Below, in pieces: positions 56,160 through 64,000 of a stretch of 64,000 bases of DNA. This DNA is from Endomychus coccineus. Its lineage: Eukaryota; Arthropoda; Insecta; Coleoptera; Endomychidae. Positions within the stretch are counted from its first letter, which is position 1. Each line of letters begins with the position of its first letter. Made by a program: the position numbers and the translations under genes. Location of the stretch: contig OY294068.1 in the NCBI GenBank assembly GCA_958510875.1, positions 194,146,315 through 194,210,314 on the forward strand, written 5' to 3'. Under the pieces are notes generated by a model, which was not told the DNA's origin, ran no database searches, and worked only from the letters and a program-made list of their open reading frames with translations.

Positions 56160-56393
56160 CTGTTATAAGCTTCGTTTGTAGTCAGAGTTCATACTTGTAT
56201 TATAGGGAGTATTGTCAGAATGAAAAGCACTAGACCGCAGAAGACAAGCAATATTCTGGCCGCTTACACTCTAGGCTATCTCCCGAAAGGTACAAAATTC
56301 AACCGGCGAAGAACATGTACACACCAGTAAAAGGGACTAGTGTAATGTTAGGTTCTTAGGGTGGTAGAGACTTGAAACCCCTTCATGTTACTA
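56160..56393 (-). repeat. Putative LTR of a Ty3/gypsy-like element
   Basis: Immediately downstream (minus sense) of the gypsy protease fragment, the sequence starts AGTAACATGAAGGGG, similar to the AGT... starts of gypsy-type LTRs, and runs about 230 bp to TTATAACAGT. The first 50 bp recur at 63577-63625 on the same strand. The second LTR and the rest of the element are not visible, so the LTR call is tentative. Confidence 0.35.
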
Positions 56394-56395
56394 CT

Positions 56396-56705
56396 TAAAA
56401 CTTAAAACTGGTACTTCGCACCTCGATGGAATTATTAAAGAATCTTCCTCTGTGCTGTTATAAATTGGAAATTCAACATATTTATCACCCAATTTTGAGG
56501 TCATTGTCCAATTATCGTAATTCAGTTGACACTGATATTCACTAATAAATTCTCTGCCCACGATTCAACCCGAAGGAATAAGAAATTTTTCATCGACAAT
56601 GTGAAATGTATGGTTCAAAGCATAATCTCGAATATAAAGCTACGTTTGAACTGTTCCTTTCGGCAATGTCAATCCTTCAGTAACGCCTTTAATATTGATG
56701 ACATT
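56396..56705 (-). pseudogene. Ty3/gypsy-like pol fragment, protease-to-RT linker
   Basis: The minus strand reads NHTFHIVDEKFLIPS, then IVGREFISEYQCQLNYDNWT, then YNSTEEDSLIIPSRCEVPVL. This is the pattern at the end of gypsy aspartic proteases and just before the RT (FxIPxDGILGRDF...YxCxIDYxxxT...IPPRSE). Two stops interrupt it (after GTVQT and after IPSG). It is an old, inactive retroelement fragment whose RT and integrase are missing. Confidence 0.7.
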
Positions 56706-56744
56706 TTTCCTATTTACAAGTTGTTCTGAACATATTTTATTCCT

Positions 56745-57110
56745 CTTGAAGAGCGATATATCTGCATCTGTAACTTTGTAAACGAACATTTATTGAATAA
56801 ATTCAGTGATAGTTACCAAATTTAACCTTAGTTTTTTGAATGAGGAAATATTCAGTAACACAATCTCTTCAAACGTTGCCGGGATGATTTCAAATATTGT
56901 GTGCAATTGCGAATTCAACTTCAAATTTCTTATCAAATATTTATTTCAACTACACGCTCCCCATTGATACGCCCCTGTTTCCAATAGTTGAACGCGATGT
57001 TTGATTTACGAGACGGTGCTTAGCGTAGAAGGCGTCGAGCGGAATAGTGGTCGACGATAAAATATGAGTGTATTTTAGCAAAACGATAATGTCTGTTGTG
57101 TTTGTATAGA
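56745..57110. other. No identified gene
   Basis: If the exon at 57114-57257 is real, this stretch would be its downstream intron. Confidence 0.35.
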
Positions 57111-57113
57111 TAC

Positions 57114-57257
57114 CTCGTAGCCAACCCAATTAGAAACCATAACATTAACAGCATCTTCGACATAGTTACCCATGAACTCCGCAGAAACAAAACAATCCAT
57201 CCTAAAGTAATTTCGTTGAGCTCGTATAAGCGCATTACCGATTGGTGTGAATGGTGC
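57114..57257 (-). CDS. Candidate internal exon, 48 codons, unrecognised
   Basis: Between an acceptor (ACTTCTACTTAGTTAG|GCACC) and a donor (TACGAG|GTATCT) one frame reads PIGNALIRAQRNYFRMDCFV SAEFMGNYVEDAVNVMVSNW VGYE. The residues are evenly mixed and protein-like, and both splice sites fit. An upstream frame (VATKTKEDYELIISGKMKTL, 57300-57400) ends at AAAG|GTAAAC and could be another exon, but the gap between the two is only about 43 bases, short for an intron. I do not recognise the protein. Confidence 0.3.
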
Positions 57258-57264
57258 CTAACTA

Positions 57265-57755
57265 AGTAGAAGTAGTTAAATGAGATCGTTAAAAGTTTAC
57301 CTTTCGAGGATAATGTCTTCATCTTGCCACTGATAATTAGTTCATAGTCTTCTTTTGTTTTCGTCGCGACTGATCGACTACCAGGACTACAGAGGTGTAC
57401 CGAATCATGAGGTGCACATACAGAAAATACGTTGGTTTATACAGGACGTTCCATTTCATCTGGGCCTTATACATCTTTGTAATTTTAAATGGAACACCAA
57501 AAACTACACTTTTCCGAAAAAAAACCTTAAAAAGTTTAAAATTTCCGTCCGCTCACCTGTATAAACAGATGAAAATTTTGAAATGATTGTGAACTTTTTC
57601 AAGGCTATTTTGAATGAAAATTGAAATCTGAACAATTTAACTCTTAAATTTTTCGAGTAAGTAAATAAGATATAGAATAAATTTTCTGAATTATGAAGAT
57701 AACTTAGATAATTTAAGATAGGATTAAAAAGATGAATAAACGTTAAACATTGAAC
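57265..57755. other. No confirmed gene; possible small MITE
   Basis: TATACAGGACG at 57438 and, in reverse, TATACAGGTGAG at 57566 may bound a MITE of about 130 bp, but only about 8 bp of the ends match. Confidence 0.25.
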
Positions 57756-57759
57756 CATA

Positions 57760-57830
57760 GGCGGGATTCAACCCACGCTCCTGGATGTCCAGTCCAGCGT
57801 GTTTTCTGATTACACCACTTTGGTCCCGCC
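57760..57830 (-). repeat. tRNA-like sequence, probable SINE head
   Basis: On the minus strand 71 bases start GGCGGGACCAAAGTGGTGTA (A-box-like TGGTGTAATCAG) and contain a perfect 5-bp anticodon-type stem CTGGA/TCCAG around a 7-base loop, then GTGGGTTGAATCCC, a B box lacking one C. The D arm does not pair and the 3' acceptor is missing, so it is not a working tRNA. A tRNA-derived SINE or tRNA pseudogene fits. Confidence 0.5.
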
Positions 57831-57834
57831 AGAG

Positions 57835-58575
57835 TCCCATATATTTGTAAATATAAACCTCTAAAAGGATAGTAGATCATTGACAAACACAATGCGATTC
57901 GATGCTCCGCTATAGTTCAACTATTCACGCACATTCCTCTAAAGTTCAATCGTGTAGAATCGAGGAGTTTAGGTTATGAGTATTACTATGATTGGCAATT
58001 ACTCTGACAGTACTCATTTTATATATCTTCTAAATAACCTAGTAAACTCGACTTTTCTCTGTAATTTGCTTATTTTGATTGTACTATCAATTTAACGTCG
58101 ACTTGTGAATTATACATGGATCATAAGTGTAACGTTTTTCGAGTTAATCTACTGTTTCTGAAAAATACTAGGTTTCCAGTACTCTGAACATAGCCACGCA
58201 GTCTCTAAGCTATGAGTGTTTTGGCAATTCGTTTCGTCACGAATCTTCCGATCATTTCCACTAACACTAGAATTTATCTGAACCTCTGGGTCATAAATAA
58301 TGTAACCCACATTGCACAACCTTCGTACAGGAACGACTTCTCTTGTATGTTGACCAAATCGGGGGATATTTCGTCCAATTGATGTAAATTCTTGGTCACT
58401 GTCTGAGTTTTAAATAAGAAACTGTCACCCTTATCCACTAAAAGTCTCAAATTATGGTGAGCCTTCCAGCTATCAAGTATCCATCATCAGAGTTATTTTC
58501 GATTGAGGTTACCCTGCAGCTGAAAGATCCTCAGTACTTCAGTACTTAGGGGATAAGGGTCCATAAACTTATTTC
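57835..58575. other. No identified gene
   Basis: AT-rich; nothing recognised. Confidence 0.4.
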
Positions 58576-58578
58576 TTA

Positions 58579-58747
58579 AAACTAATTATAACACAAAGCG
58601 TCCATATCGCACCAATTTCAATTAAAAATGCCCACGTCGCCGAAACGAACAGAGTCACGAATAATCGAATGATGTGGTACAATTTCGACGTGGGCATTTT
58701 TAATTGAAATTGGTGCGATATGGACGCTTTGTGCTATAATCAGTTTA
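58579..58747. repeat. Near-perfect inverted repeat, 61-bp arms, 46-bp loop
   Basis: The left arm (58579-58639) contains CACAAAGCGTCCATATCGCA and ends CCCACGTCG; the right arm (58686-58747) is its reverse complement with only about two mismatches near the outer end. The loop holds CCGAAACGAACAGAGTCACG and no recognised feature. It is a very young foldback/MITE or a strong hairpin RNA precursor. Confidence 0.9.
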
Positions 58748-58794
58748 AAAAAAAACCCTTTTGGACAACCCCAACGCTGCCCCACCCAACCTTC

Positions 58795-58835
58795 ACGATC
58801 ATTATAGGTTTTCGTCTCGTGTAGTCAATAAGAAA
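58795..58835 (+). mobile_element. Jockey 3' terminal scrap
   Basis: ATTATAGGTTTTCGTCTCGT GTAGTC matches the last bases of the Jockey copies at 61366 and, reversed, 44750 and 11255. Confidence 0.5.
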
Positions 58836-58839
58836 ACTT

Positions 58840-59595
58840 CGAAAGCTGTCAACATTTCATAATAATTTCAATTAACGATGGTCAGAGCAACATTATATCA
58901 AAATTTCGTTGCGAATTATTCCCATTTGTCAGCAATTATCAATTTTTTATTTTCTGTATAGAATTAAGGCATCAACATTGTCATAAGAAAAGTGCGAGGA
59001 AGCCTTGTAACATATAAAGCCACCAGTATGATAATTCTTGTATACGTAATCGCTTTAATTGTAAGGAATAAGTCTCCCTCAGGATTCCCTCTTCGAGTAA
59101 GCAGCGCGAAATTACAGAAAACGTTCGATAAACAGTAAATCGTGTTTAAATCTGGTCGTATAATATAGTCATCTAGTTAGGAGCGATCCCTCTGATAAAT
59201 GGCGCCTGTGAATAATATTGCTGAAATTTTAAGCCGAAGTGGGATAACATACGACTGTTCAGGATTAGTGTCATAGAGTGTGAGTTATCGAAAACCGTGC
59301 ATTCTTTGTGCAGAAGTTCATGTTAAATCGTTCGAGCATAATAAACTATATTTAACATTAATACCGGTTTTTAATTCCGCTATGCGCGAGTACGTAGGAG
59401 ATTATAATTTATGGGCACTACGAAGAAGTTCAAATGATGTCTCAGTTATCGTTATAGTAAAGGGTCAATTGATAATGCATTAACATTATTGATTATTTTT
59501 CCCTCTTTCCTCAGTACATTTATAAATAGCTTCAATGATCTCGCTGTAGAATATTTTACATCCGGCTGAGACCAGTTGCATGTCAATTAGTTTTC
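58840..59595. other. No identified gene
   Basis: AT-rich; nothing recognised. Confidence 0.4.
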
Positions 59596-59599
59596 ATCA

Positions 59600-59845
59600 A
59601 CATCATTATAGGGAAAGGGCGCATGAGGCCCTCCGCAGTAGTGAATCAAAGTCGGCTTCAGGTCAAGTAGACCGATTGGGCGAAGAACCTTCCAACATGT
59701 GCATTTTTTTGAGAGGTTGTTGAAACGCTTGAGCTTGTATCTTGCCTCACCACTTTCTCGGGTCATCCGAAAAATTTTTCAGACGCTGGATTCGAACCCG
59801 CGATCGTAAGTCACAGTTATTAAGTATCTGGTCTACCAGCAAACT
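59600..59845 (-). mobile_element. tRNA-derived SINE
   Basis: The minus strand has an A-box-like TGGTAGACCAGA (59838-59827) and a perfect B box GGTTCGAATCC (59798-59788) at polymerase III promoter spacing. It is followed by about 190 bp of unique body (GATGACCCGAGAAAGTGGTG, then CCAATCGGTCTACTTGACCT). The tRNA head is decayed but the internal promoter boxes are good. Confidence 0.6.
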
Positions 59846-59869
59846 TTGGACAACGTCAAAGTTCTACGT

Positions 59870-60545
59870 TTCTCTGTGAATACATATTTGCACGTTCACA
59901 ACTGGAACGGTATAATGGAAAAGACTCATATACTAGTATGCAAAGCATAGCATCGGTAGCAGTTGTTAATAGAAATTCAACATCATTTAATTCTTCTTCG
60001 CTCCGTCACTTAGACAATGATTATCGTTAGTCAATCATCAACAACAGGCAATTAGATATTCGCCGAGTCAGTACTAGGCGTAGGTACTACGAGAAACATG
60101 TGTGTTCTATTTCAGCTGCTTAGCCATTCAAATTTTCTAGAAACTTTAACCCGATCATCATTGGATCTAATTATCTAAACTTATTATCAGATGAACTTTG
60201 TTGAATCTGAATGCAGATGTGCATACCATATCAAAACATCTTGCCGATATATGATCAATTTTACATAGGTACTTTACAATTGTCATCAGGGCCGGCTTTA
60301 TACTATCCAACACATTAGTTCATGACGTAAGAATGAAACTATATAGCAATTCGTTTTTATAGATGAGAAATTCCAACATCATTTTTAAGACTAGACAGTG
60401 ATTATCCGTGTTACAAAGTGTATAAGCTCGTATTTCTTTTCCTTCCATATGTTATTACCGCGATAAAATTATAATGAGTAGGAATAATACCTAGAATCGA
60501 TACCAGCAGTGTTTTGAGATTCCAAAGAATAAGCTCCGGCGACTA
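59870..60545. other. No identified gene
   Basis: AT-rich; nothing recognised. Confidence 0.4.
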
Positions 60546-60549
60546 TCCC

Positions 60550-61385
60550 AATTTCTGCTGTAAGTGACAACCTGTCCCGTTCACAGCTTCGAAGATGATG
60601 GTACTCCTCATACCACTTTCTCATCCAGAGCCTCTATTCCATCCAATGAAGCCAAAGGAGCGAGAAAGAGACAGGTTGCCGCAATAAAAAGAGATCTGGC
60701 AATGATTTCGAAATGGGGATCTGATAATTTAGTACAGATTAATGCAACAGAAATTCAAGCTTGCGTCTTCTCCAGAAGGCGGATTCCACAATCCCTAATA
60801 TGATGATGGTAGTTACAACTATTCCTATGAACTCTTTTATATTCATGCTCGGGACCATCACCAACAGCACCCTCTCGTGAGGCGATGATGTGAGGTCCAT
60901 TGCGAAAACCGCTTCACAAAAACTTTGTTTTCTATTCCGTGCCATGAGTTATACGCTGAAGTTCTTGGCTTCTCTTCTGAAGAGAGCTATTCGTCTGATT
61001 GTTACACCCACAAGTTCATTAACCTTTCTGGAAGTTCGTAGAAAGCTGGGTGATCTCTTTCTTCTCTATAGATATTTTCATGGTCGGTGTTCATCAGAAA
61101 TCTCCTATGCTACTCCACCTCGAAAGATTCTATATAGGCGGACTAGAAAATCTCAAATTACTCACCCCTTCATTGTAAAGCTGGAGACCTACCGATCTTC
61201 TTCTCACCAGACTTCATGTTTCTATCGAGCAGCTAAGTTGTGGAACTCTTTACCTCGTGAGGTCTTTCCCTATGCCTATCACCTCCAAACCTTCAAGAAA
61301 AACCAAAATGCCTATCTCCTCTCTCACCATTACACTGCTGGCTCACATGATGTTTTACGAACATTATAGGTTTCCCTCTGGTGTA
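60550..61385 (+). mobile_element. Jockey-type LINE, RT catalytic region to 3' end
   Basis: CPVHSFEDDGTPHTTFSSRA covers the catalytic site (FEDD for YADD, both Asp kept), then AIKRDLAMISKWGSDNLVQI and ATEIQACVFSRR. After stops comes MLGTITNSTLS, RSIAKTASQKLCFLFRAMS, then an in-frame jump to LKRAIRLIVTPTSSLTFLEV and the 159-codon open end LFLLYRYFHGRCSSEIS, FYRAAKLWNSLPREVFPYAY, SHDVLRTL. The 3' UTR start ATTATAGGTTTCCCTC is shared with other copies. It has the fullest C-terminus of the family here. Confidence 0.9.
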
Positions 61386-61389
61386 GTCT

Positions 61390-61720
61390 AAGTATTAAAA
61401 AAAAATTCTTTTATAATTTTCAATTTTGAATTTTGAAAATTGTGATTTTGGTCGCCCTTATCAAATATTTCCGCCAGCATTATTTTCCATAGAGATCAGG
61501 TGAATAGTGAACCAATGGTAATGTAGAAAAGACCTACATATAACTTTCATTTGGTATGATCTCTCGCAAATTATTATGATTAGAAGCCATCCGACATCCT
61601 AAACTTCCTAGAAGCTACAGGACTGGAGGAAGTGCTGTAGTCGTTGAGACATCCTGAATGGCCCAGTAGCAGAAGGGGACACAAAATCTATTAGTGCAAG
61701 TATCCCCTACATAAAACAAT
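61390..61720. other. No identified gene
   Basis: AT-rich spacer between the Jockey and mariner relics. Confidence 0.4.
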
Positions 61721-61723
61721 ACA

Positions 61724-62069
61724 ATGTGGGATGCTGCGCACAGGTCCGCAGTTGCAATTGCAAAATTGCACGAATTTCGCTACGAATTGGTTCTTTCATC
61801 CACCATGTTCTCCAGATTTCACCCTCTGCGATTTTATTTATTCTCAAACTTTGAGAAATAGCTCGGCGGAAAGAGATTTGGCTCCAATGATGAGGTCATC
61901 GCTGAAACAAACGCCTATATTGAAGGATTGCCGAAATCGTATTATTTGGAAGGGATCGAAAAATATTGGTCGAAATGTGTCGGACTATGAGGAGATTATG
62001 TTGAAAAATAAAATTAGTTTTGACCAAATAAATCATTTCTTGTTTCAGGGACTTTTCACAATGCCCTCG
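61724..62069 (+). mobile_element. mariner transposase C-terminus with 3' TIR
   Basis: HRSAVAIAKLHEFRYELV in one frame, FFHPPCSPDFTLCDF in the next (the HPPYSPDLAPSDF block carrying the third catalytic Asp), then EVIAETNAYIEGLPKSYYLE GIEKYWSKCVGL and a stop. The element ends TTTCAGGGACTTTTCACAAT GCCCTCG followed by TA, which matches the TIR of the palindromic copy at 47226-49204. Two frameshifts; the N-terminal two thirds are gone. Confidence 0.85.
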
Positions 62070-62149
62070 TATTTTTAGATCTCATACAGGTTTCTATTTT
62101 AAATCTAATCAGTTATCTTTCAAATCGGCATTTCAAGGTATAGGTACCC

Positions 62150-62500
62150 GGTGAATACACCGAGGTAGCGTTGATGGATTTAGGGGTGTTCCAGGACTCT
62201 ATAATGGGGCCTACACTCTTGTATTCATAAATGGCCTCCCCGTCTTCCTTCCTATCGAAATCATCATACTGTTTGCTGCTGAGTTCCGCAGTCTAGGATT
62301 TGCGAGTGATTTTCAACTGATGGAAAATCTGTGAATCTCCTTTCCAGCCTAAAACTTATTCCAAAGCACTTTGATAAAGGTTAAACATCAAAGTCTTGGG
62401 TATTTTTGTCTATACTGGTCTGACCTAGACGGTTCATGACGATATATTGAGAATAAAACTTATTTTTTCTCAAAACTGCTCATGGGAGGGCTAATGATTT
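62150..62500 (+). mobile_element. LINE reverse transcriptase fragment
   Basis: DSIMGPTLL, then FINGLPVFLPIEIIILFAAE, the region before and at the catalytic box (FAAE for F/YADD, both Asp lost), then LGIFVYTGLT and DDILRIKLIFSQN, the block after it (LGIxLDxxLTW...HI). A Jockey/CR1-group RT in three frames, decayed. Confidence 0.65.
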
Positions 62501-62504
62501 ATAA

Positions 62505-63575
62505 AAAAAATAGCTTCTGTCATTTTTCACCACAAAAGCATATTTTCATGTAAAATTTGCTATGCTAATTGACTGAATAATTAAATCTACTGTATTCTAT
62601 TATAATGCTCAAACATCAATGATATTCTGGTAATATTGGGACCAGCGTTACAAAATGATCTAGAAGATCAATGTACGAATATACCCATGGTTGTATCATA
62701 AATATAAGTACCTATTACAATTTTGAATCTCTACGGTGATAACTTGGGTGTCCGTTCCAGAACCAAACTGAGATTTTCTCACAATCGAATAAAAAGTACA
62801 ATATCGATCAAATTAAATTAAAAGCTCGAACTAAATTTGGCTGCTCACCGTTCCTTCTCACTTATAATACAAGTAATAGGCGCGATTAGCTATTAATCTT
62901 TTTCTTATCGATCGTCCAATAAAAAAGTAATTGATATCTGATTAAATCGGATCATTAAACGAACCAATACGATGTGCTAACAAGGCTATAAACAAAGTAA
63001 CGAATACTCGTTTCACCTTCTGTTAAAAACTCGTAACATTCACGTCTATCAAACCAGAAAATTACATTGTCTCATTTCATATCATCTCGTGGCAAAAACT
63101 GTGGCTTGGTTTAGACGGTGTTCAACGCCTCACCGATATCATAACAAAAAGCACCGTCCGGTCTCGGACCTCCCAACCAACAATAAAGAAGCTGCAAGCT
63201 TCATAAACTATTAAGAATTATTTTCTGCTACATCACTTTGGAATGTTAGCATTTGATTTTCAAGTAACCTGATAGTTTATGGAATGCTACGATGTGCCCG
63301 CTGAAAATATCAATCGTCTCTTGTCTATTCAGTTTGTTTATTTCGTTGGAATAGAGTTGGGAAGTATTGGATTAAGGTTGATCTTATTACACATTAGTCA
63401 ATCACTTGGAAACATACAGGTTCATACCCAGGTATACGTGCGTACTCGTTGGTTTTCCAAACCGTCTAATAAGGTGATAACTCATTTAGTTGTATTGTAA
63501 AACGAGAATATATTACTCAGTCCTTGAATATCGATTCTATCAATTGTAATTCTTTTTCTGTAGTAAACCTGTGAT
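62505..63575. other. No identified gene
   Basis: AT-rich; nothing recognised. Confidence 0.4.
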
Positions 63576-63576
63576 C

Positions 63577-63625
63577 TTGGGTTCTTAGGGTGGTCGAGAC
63601 TTAAGACCCCCTCATGTTACTCACT
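63577..63625 (-). repeat. Copy of the putative gypsy LTR start
   Basis: The minus strand AGTAACATGAGGGGGTCTTA ... CCACCCTAAGAACC matches 56348-56393 with a few substitutions; similarity stops after about 50 bases. Confidence 0.7.
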
Positions 63626-63629
63626 GTCA

Positions 63630-64000
63630 ACTTTGACGCCTTCATTTCAATTTAATAAAATATTATCGACATGAGTTCCGAGCATGAAAGTATAGATTCA
63701 GATATAGAACCTGACAATGACAATGAAGCACAAACATTAGTAAATGCAGCGATATTTTATTAAATTAATATGATGTAGGGAGATACGTATTTTTTGTCTC
63801 TACTAATAGAAATTATATTATTATTAGTACAAATTATGTCTATATTTATGATAAACTAGTTTTTGTTGCACTAGTGCAGTGAAGTCTCTCATTATGAAAC
63901 TCATAGCAGTGTCGTAATGTTCGACATTACCTATTAGTAGTAGATATATCTATTACAAAGTTTATATTGAAATTCTATGATAATAAATGCCAAAATGCGG
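63630..64000. other. No confirmed gene; short acidic ORF
   Basis: A 30-codon ATG frame at 63671 (MSSEHESIDSDIEPDNDNEA) is acidic and could be the start of a coding exon or a TE protein, but it is too short to judge. The rest is AT-rich to the window end. Confidence 0.25.

Noticed and set aside
57438..57566. Possible MITE with TATACAGG ends
   Set aside because: Only about eight bases match between the ends and there is no arm similarity.
57760..57830. Functional tRNA gene
   Set aside because: The B box lacks one base, the D arm does not pair and the 3' acceptor half is missing.
1..64000. CRISPR arrays, operons, riboswitches or bacterial contamination
   Set aside because: No regularly spaced short repeats, no adjacent co-directional intact genes, and the coding remnants are all of eukaryotic TE type.

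Overview
This is AT-rich, gene-poor eukaryotic DNA, most probably from an insect. I saw no operons, Shine-Dalgarno spacing, rRNA or intact long ORF. Nearly everything identifiable is the remains of transposable elements: Jockey-type, R1-clade, RNase H-bearing (I/R1 group) and CR1-group LINEs, mariner, pogo-like and hAT DNA transposons, a Ty3/gypsy-like fragment, Penelope-type hammerhead-like motifs, tRNA-headed SINEs and several long foldback elements. That mix, with short Jockey and mariner relics, is typical of insects; the sequence does not let me name the order or species. A 200-base run of N at 24851-25050 is an assembly gap.

Layout. 0-13 kb holds Jockey relics (110-287, 1710-1965, 11245-12660), a rearranged RNase H LINE locus (8090-9945) and two unrecognised minus-strand open frames (7081-7530, 10547-10936). 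13-23 kb is mostly unassigned, with promoter-like sites at 14889 and 19259, the best hammerhead-like motif at 18644-18686, a 141-bp tandem repeat at 20294, and an unrecognised 154-codon ORF at 21352-21816. 23-30 kb contains a dead I-group reverse transcriptase (RT), a hAT C-terminus beside the gap, and a mariner/pogo/LINE junction at 28470-29460. 30-40 kb has an R1-clade LINE (30710-32132), an RNase H LINE nested in a Jockey copy (33805-35325), two long inverted-repeat elements (35940-36820, 37026-37978) and a probable 5'-inverted LINE (38810-39800).

40-52 kb is the most structured part. A foldback element sits inside a 134-bp tandem array (41760-42950). A palindromic mariner derivative carries a nested 1.5-kb CR1-group LINE (47226-49204). 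A hAT element with a perfect 8-bp target duplication (51055-51630) splits a roughly 390-bp tandem repeat. 52-64 kb has further LINE, Jockey and mariner relics, a gypsy protease fragment with a putative LTR (56160-56740), a possible host exon (57114-57257), two SINE heads and a near-perfect 61-bp inverted repeat (58579-58747).

The genes do not form a working pathway. RTs and transposases are broken by frameshifts, stops or lost catalytic residues: YANN, HAGD and FAAE stand where YADD is expected. The interest lies in the nesting order of elements, the long palindromes, the ribozyme-like motifs, and a few open frames I could not assign that may be exons of a host gene with very long introns.
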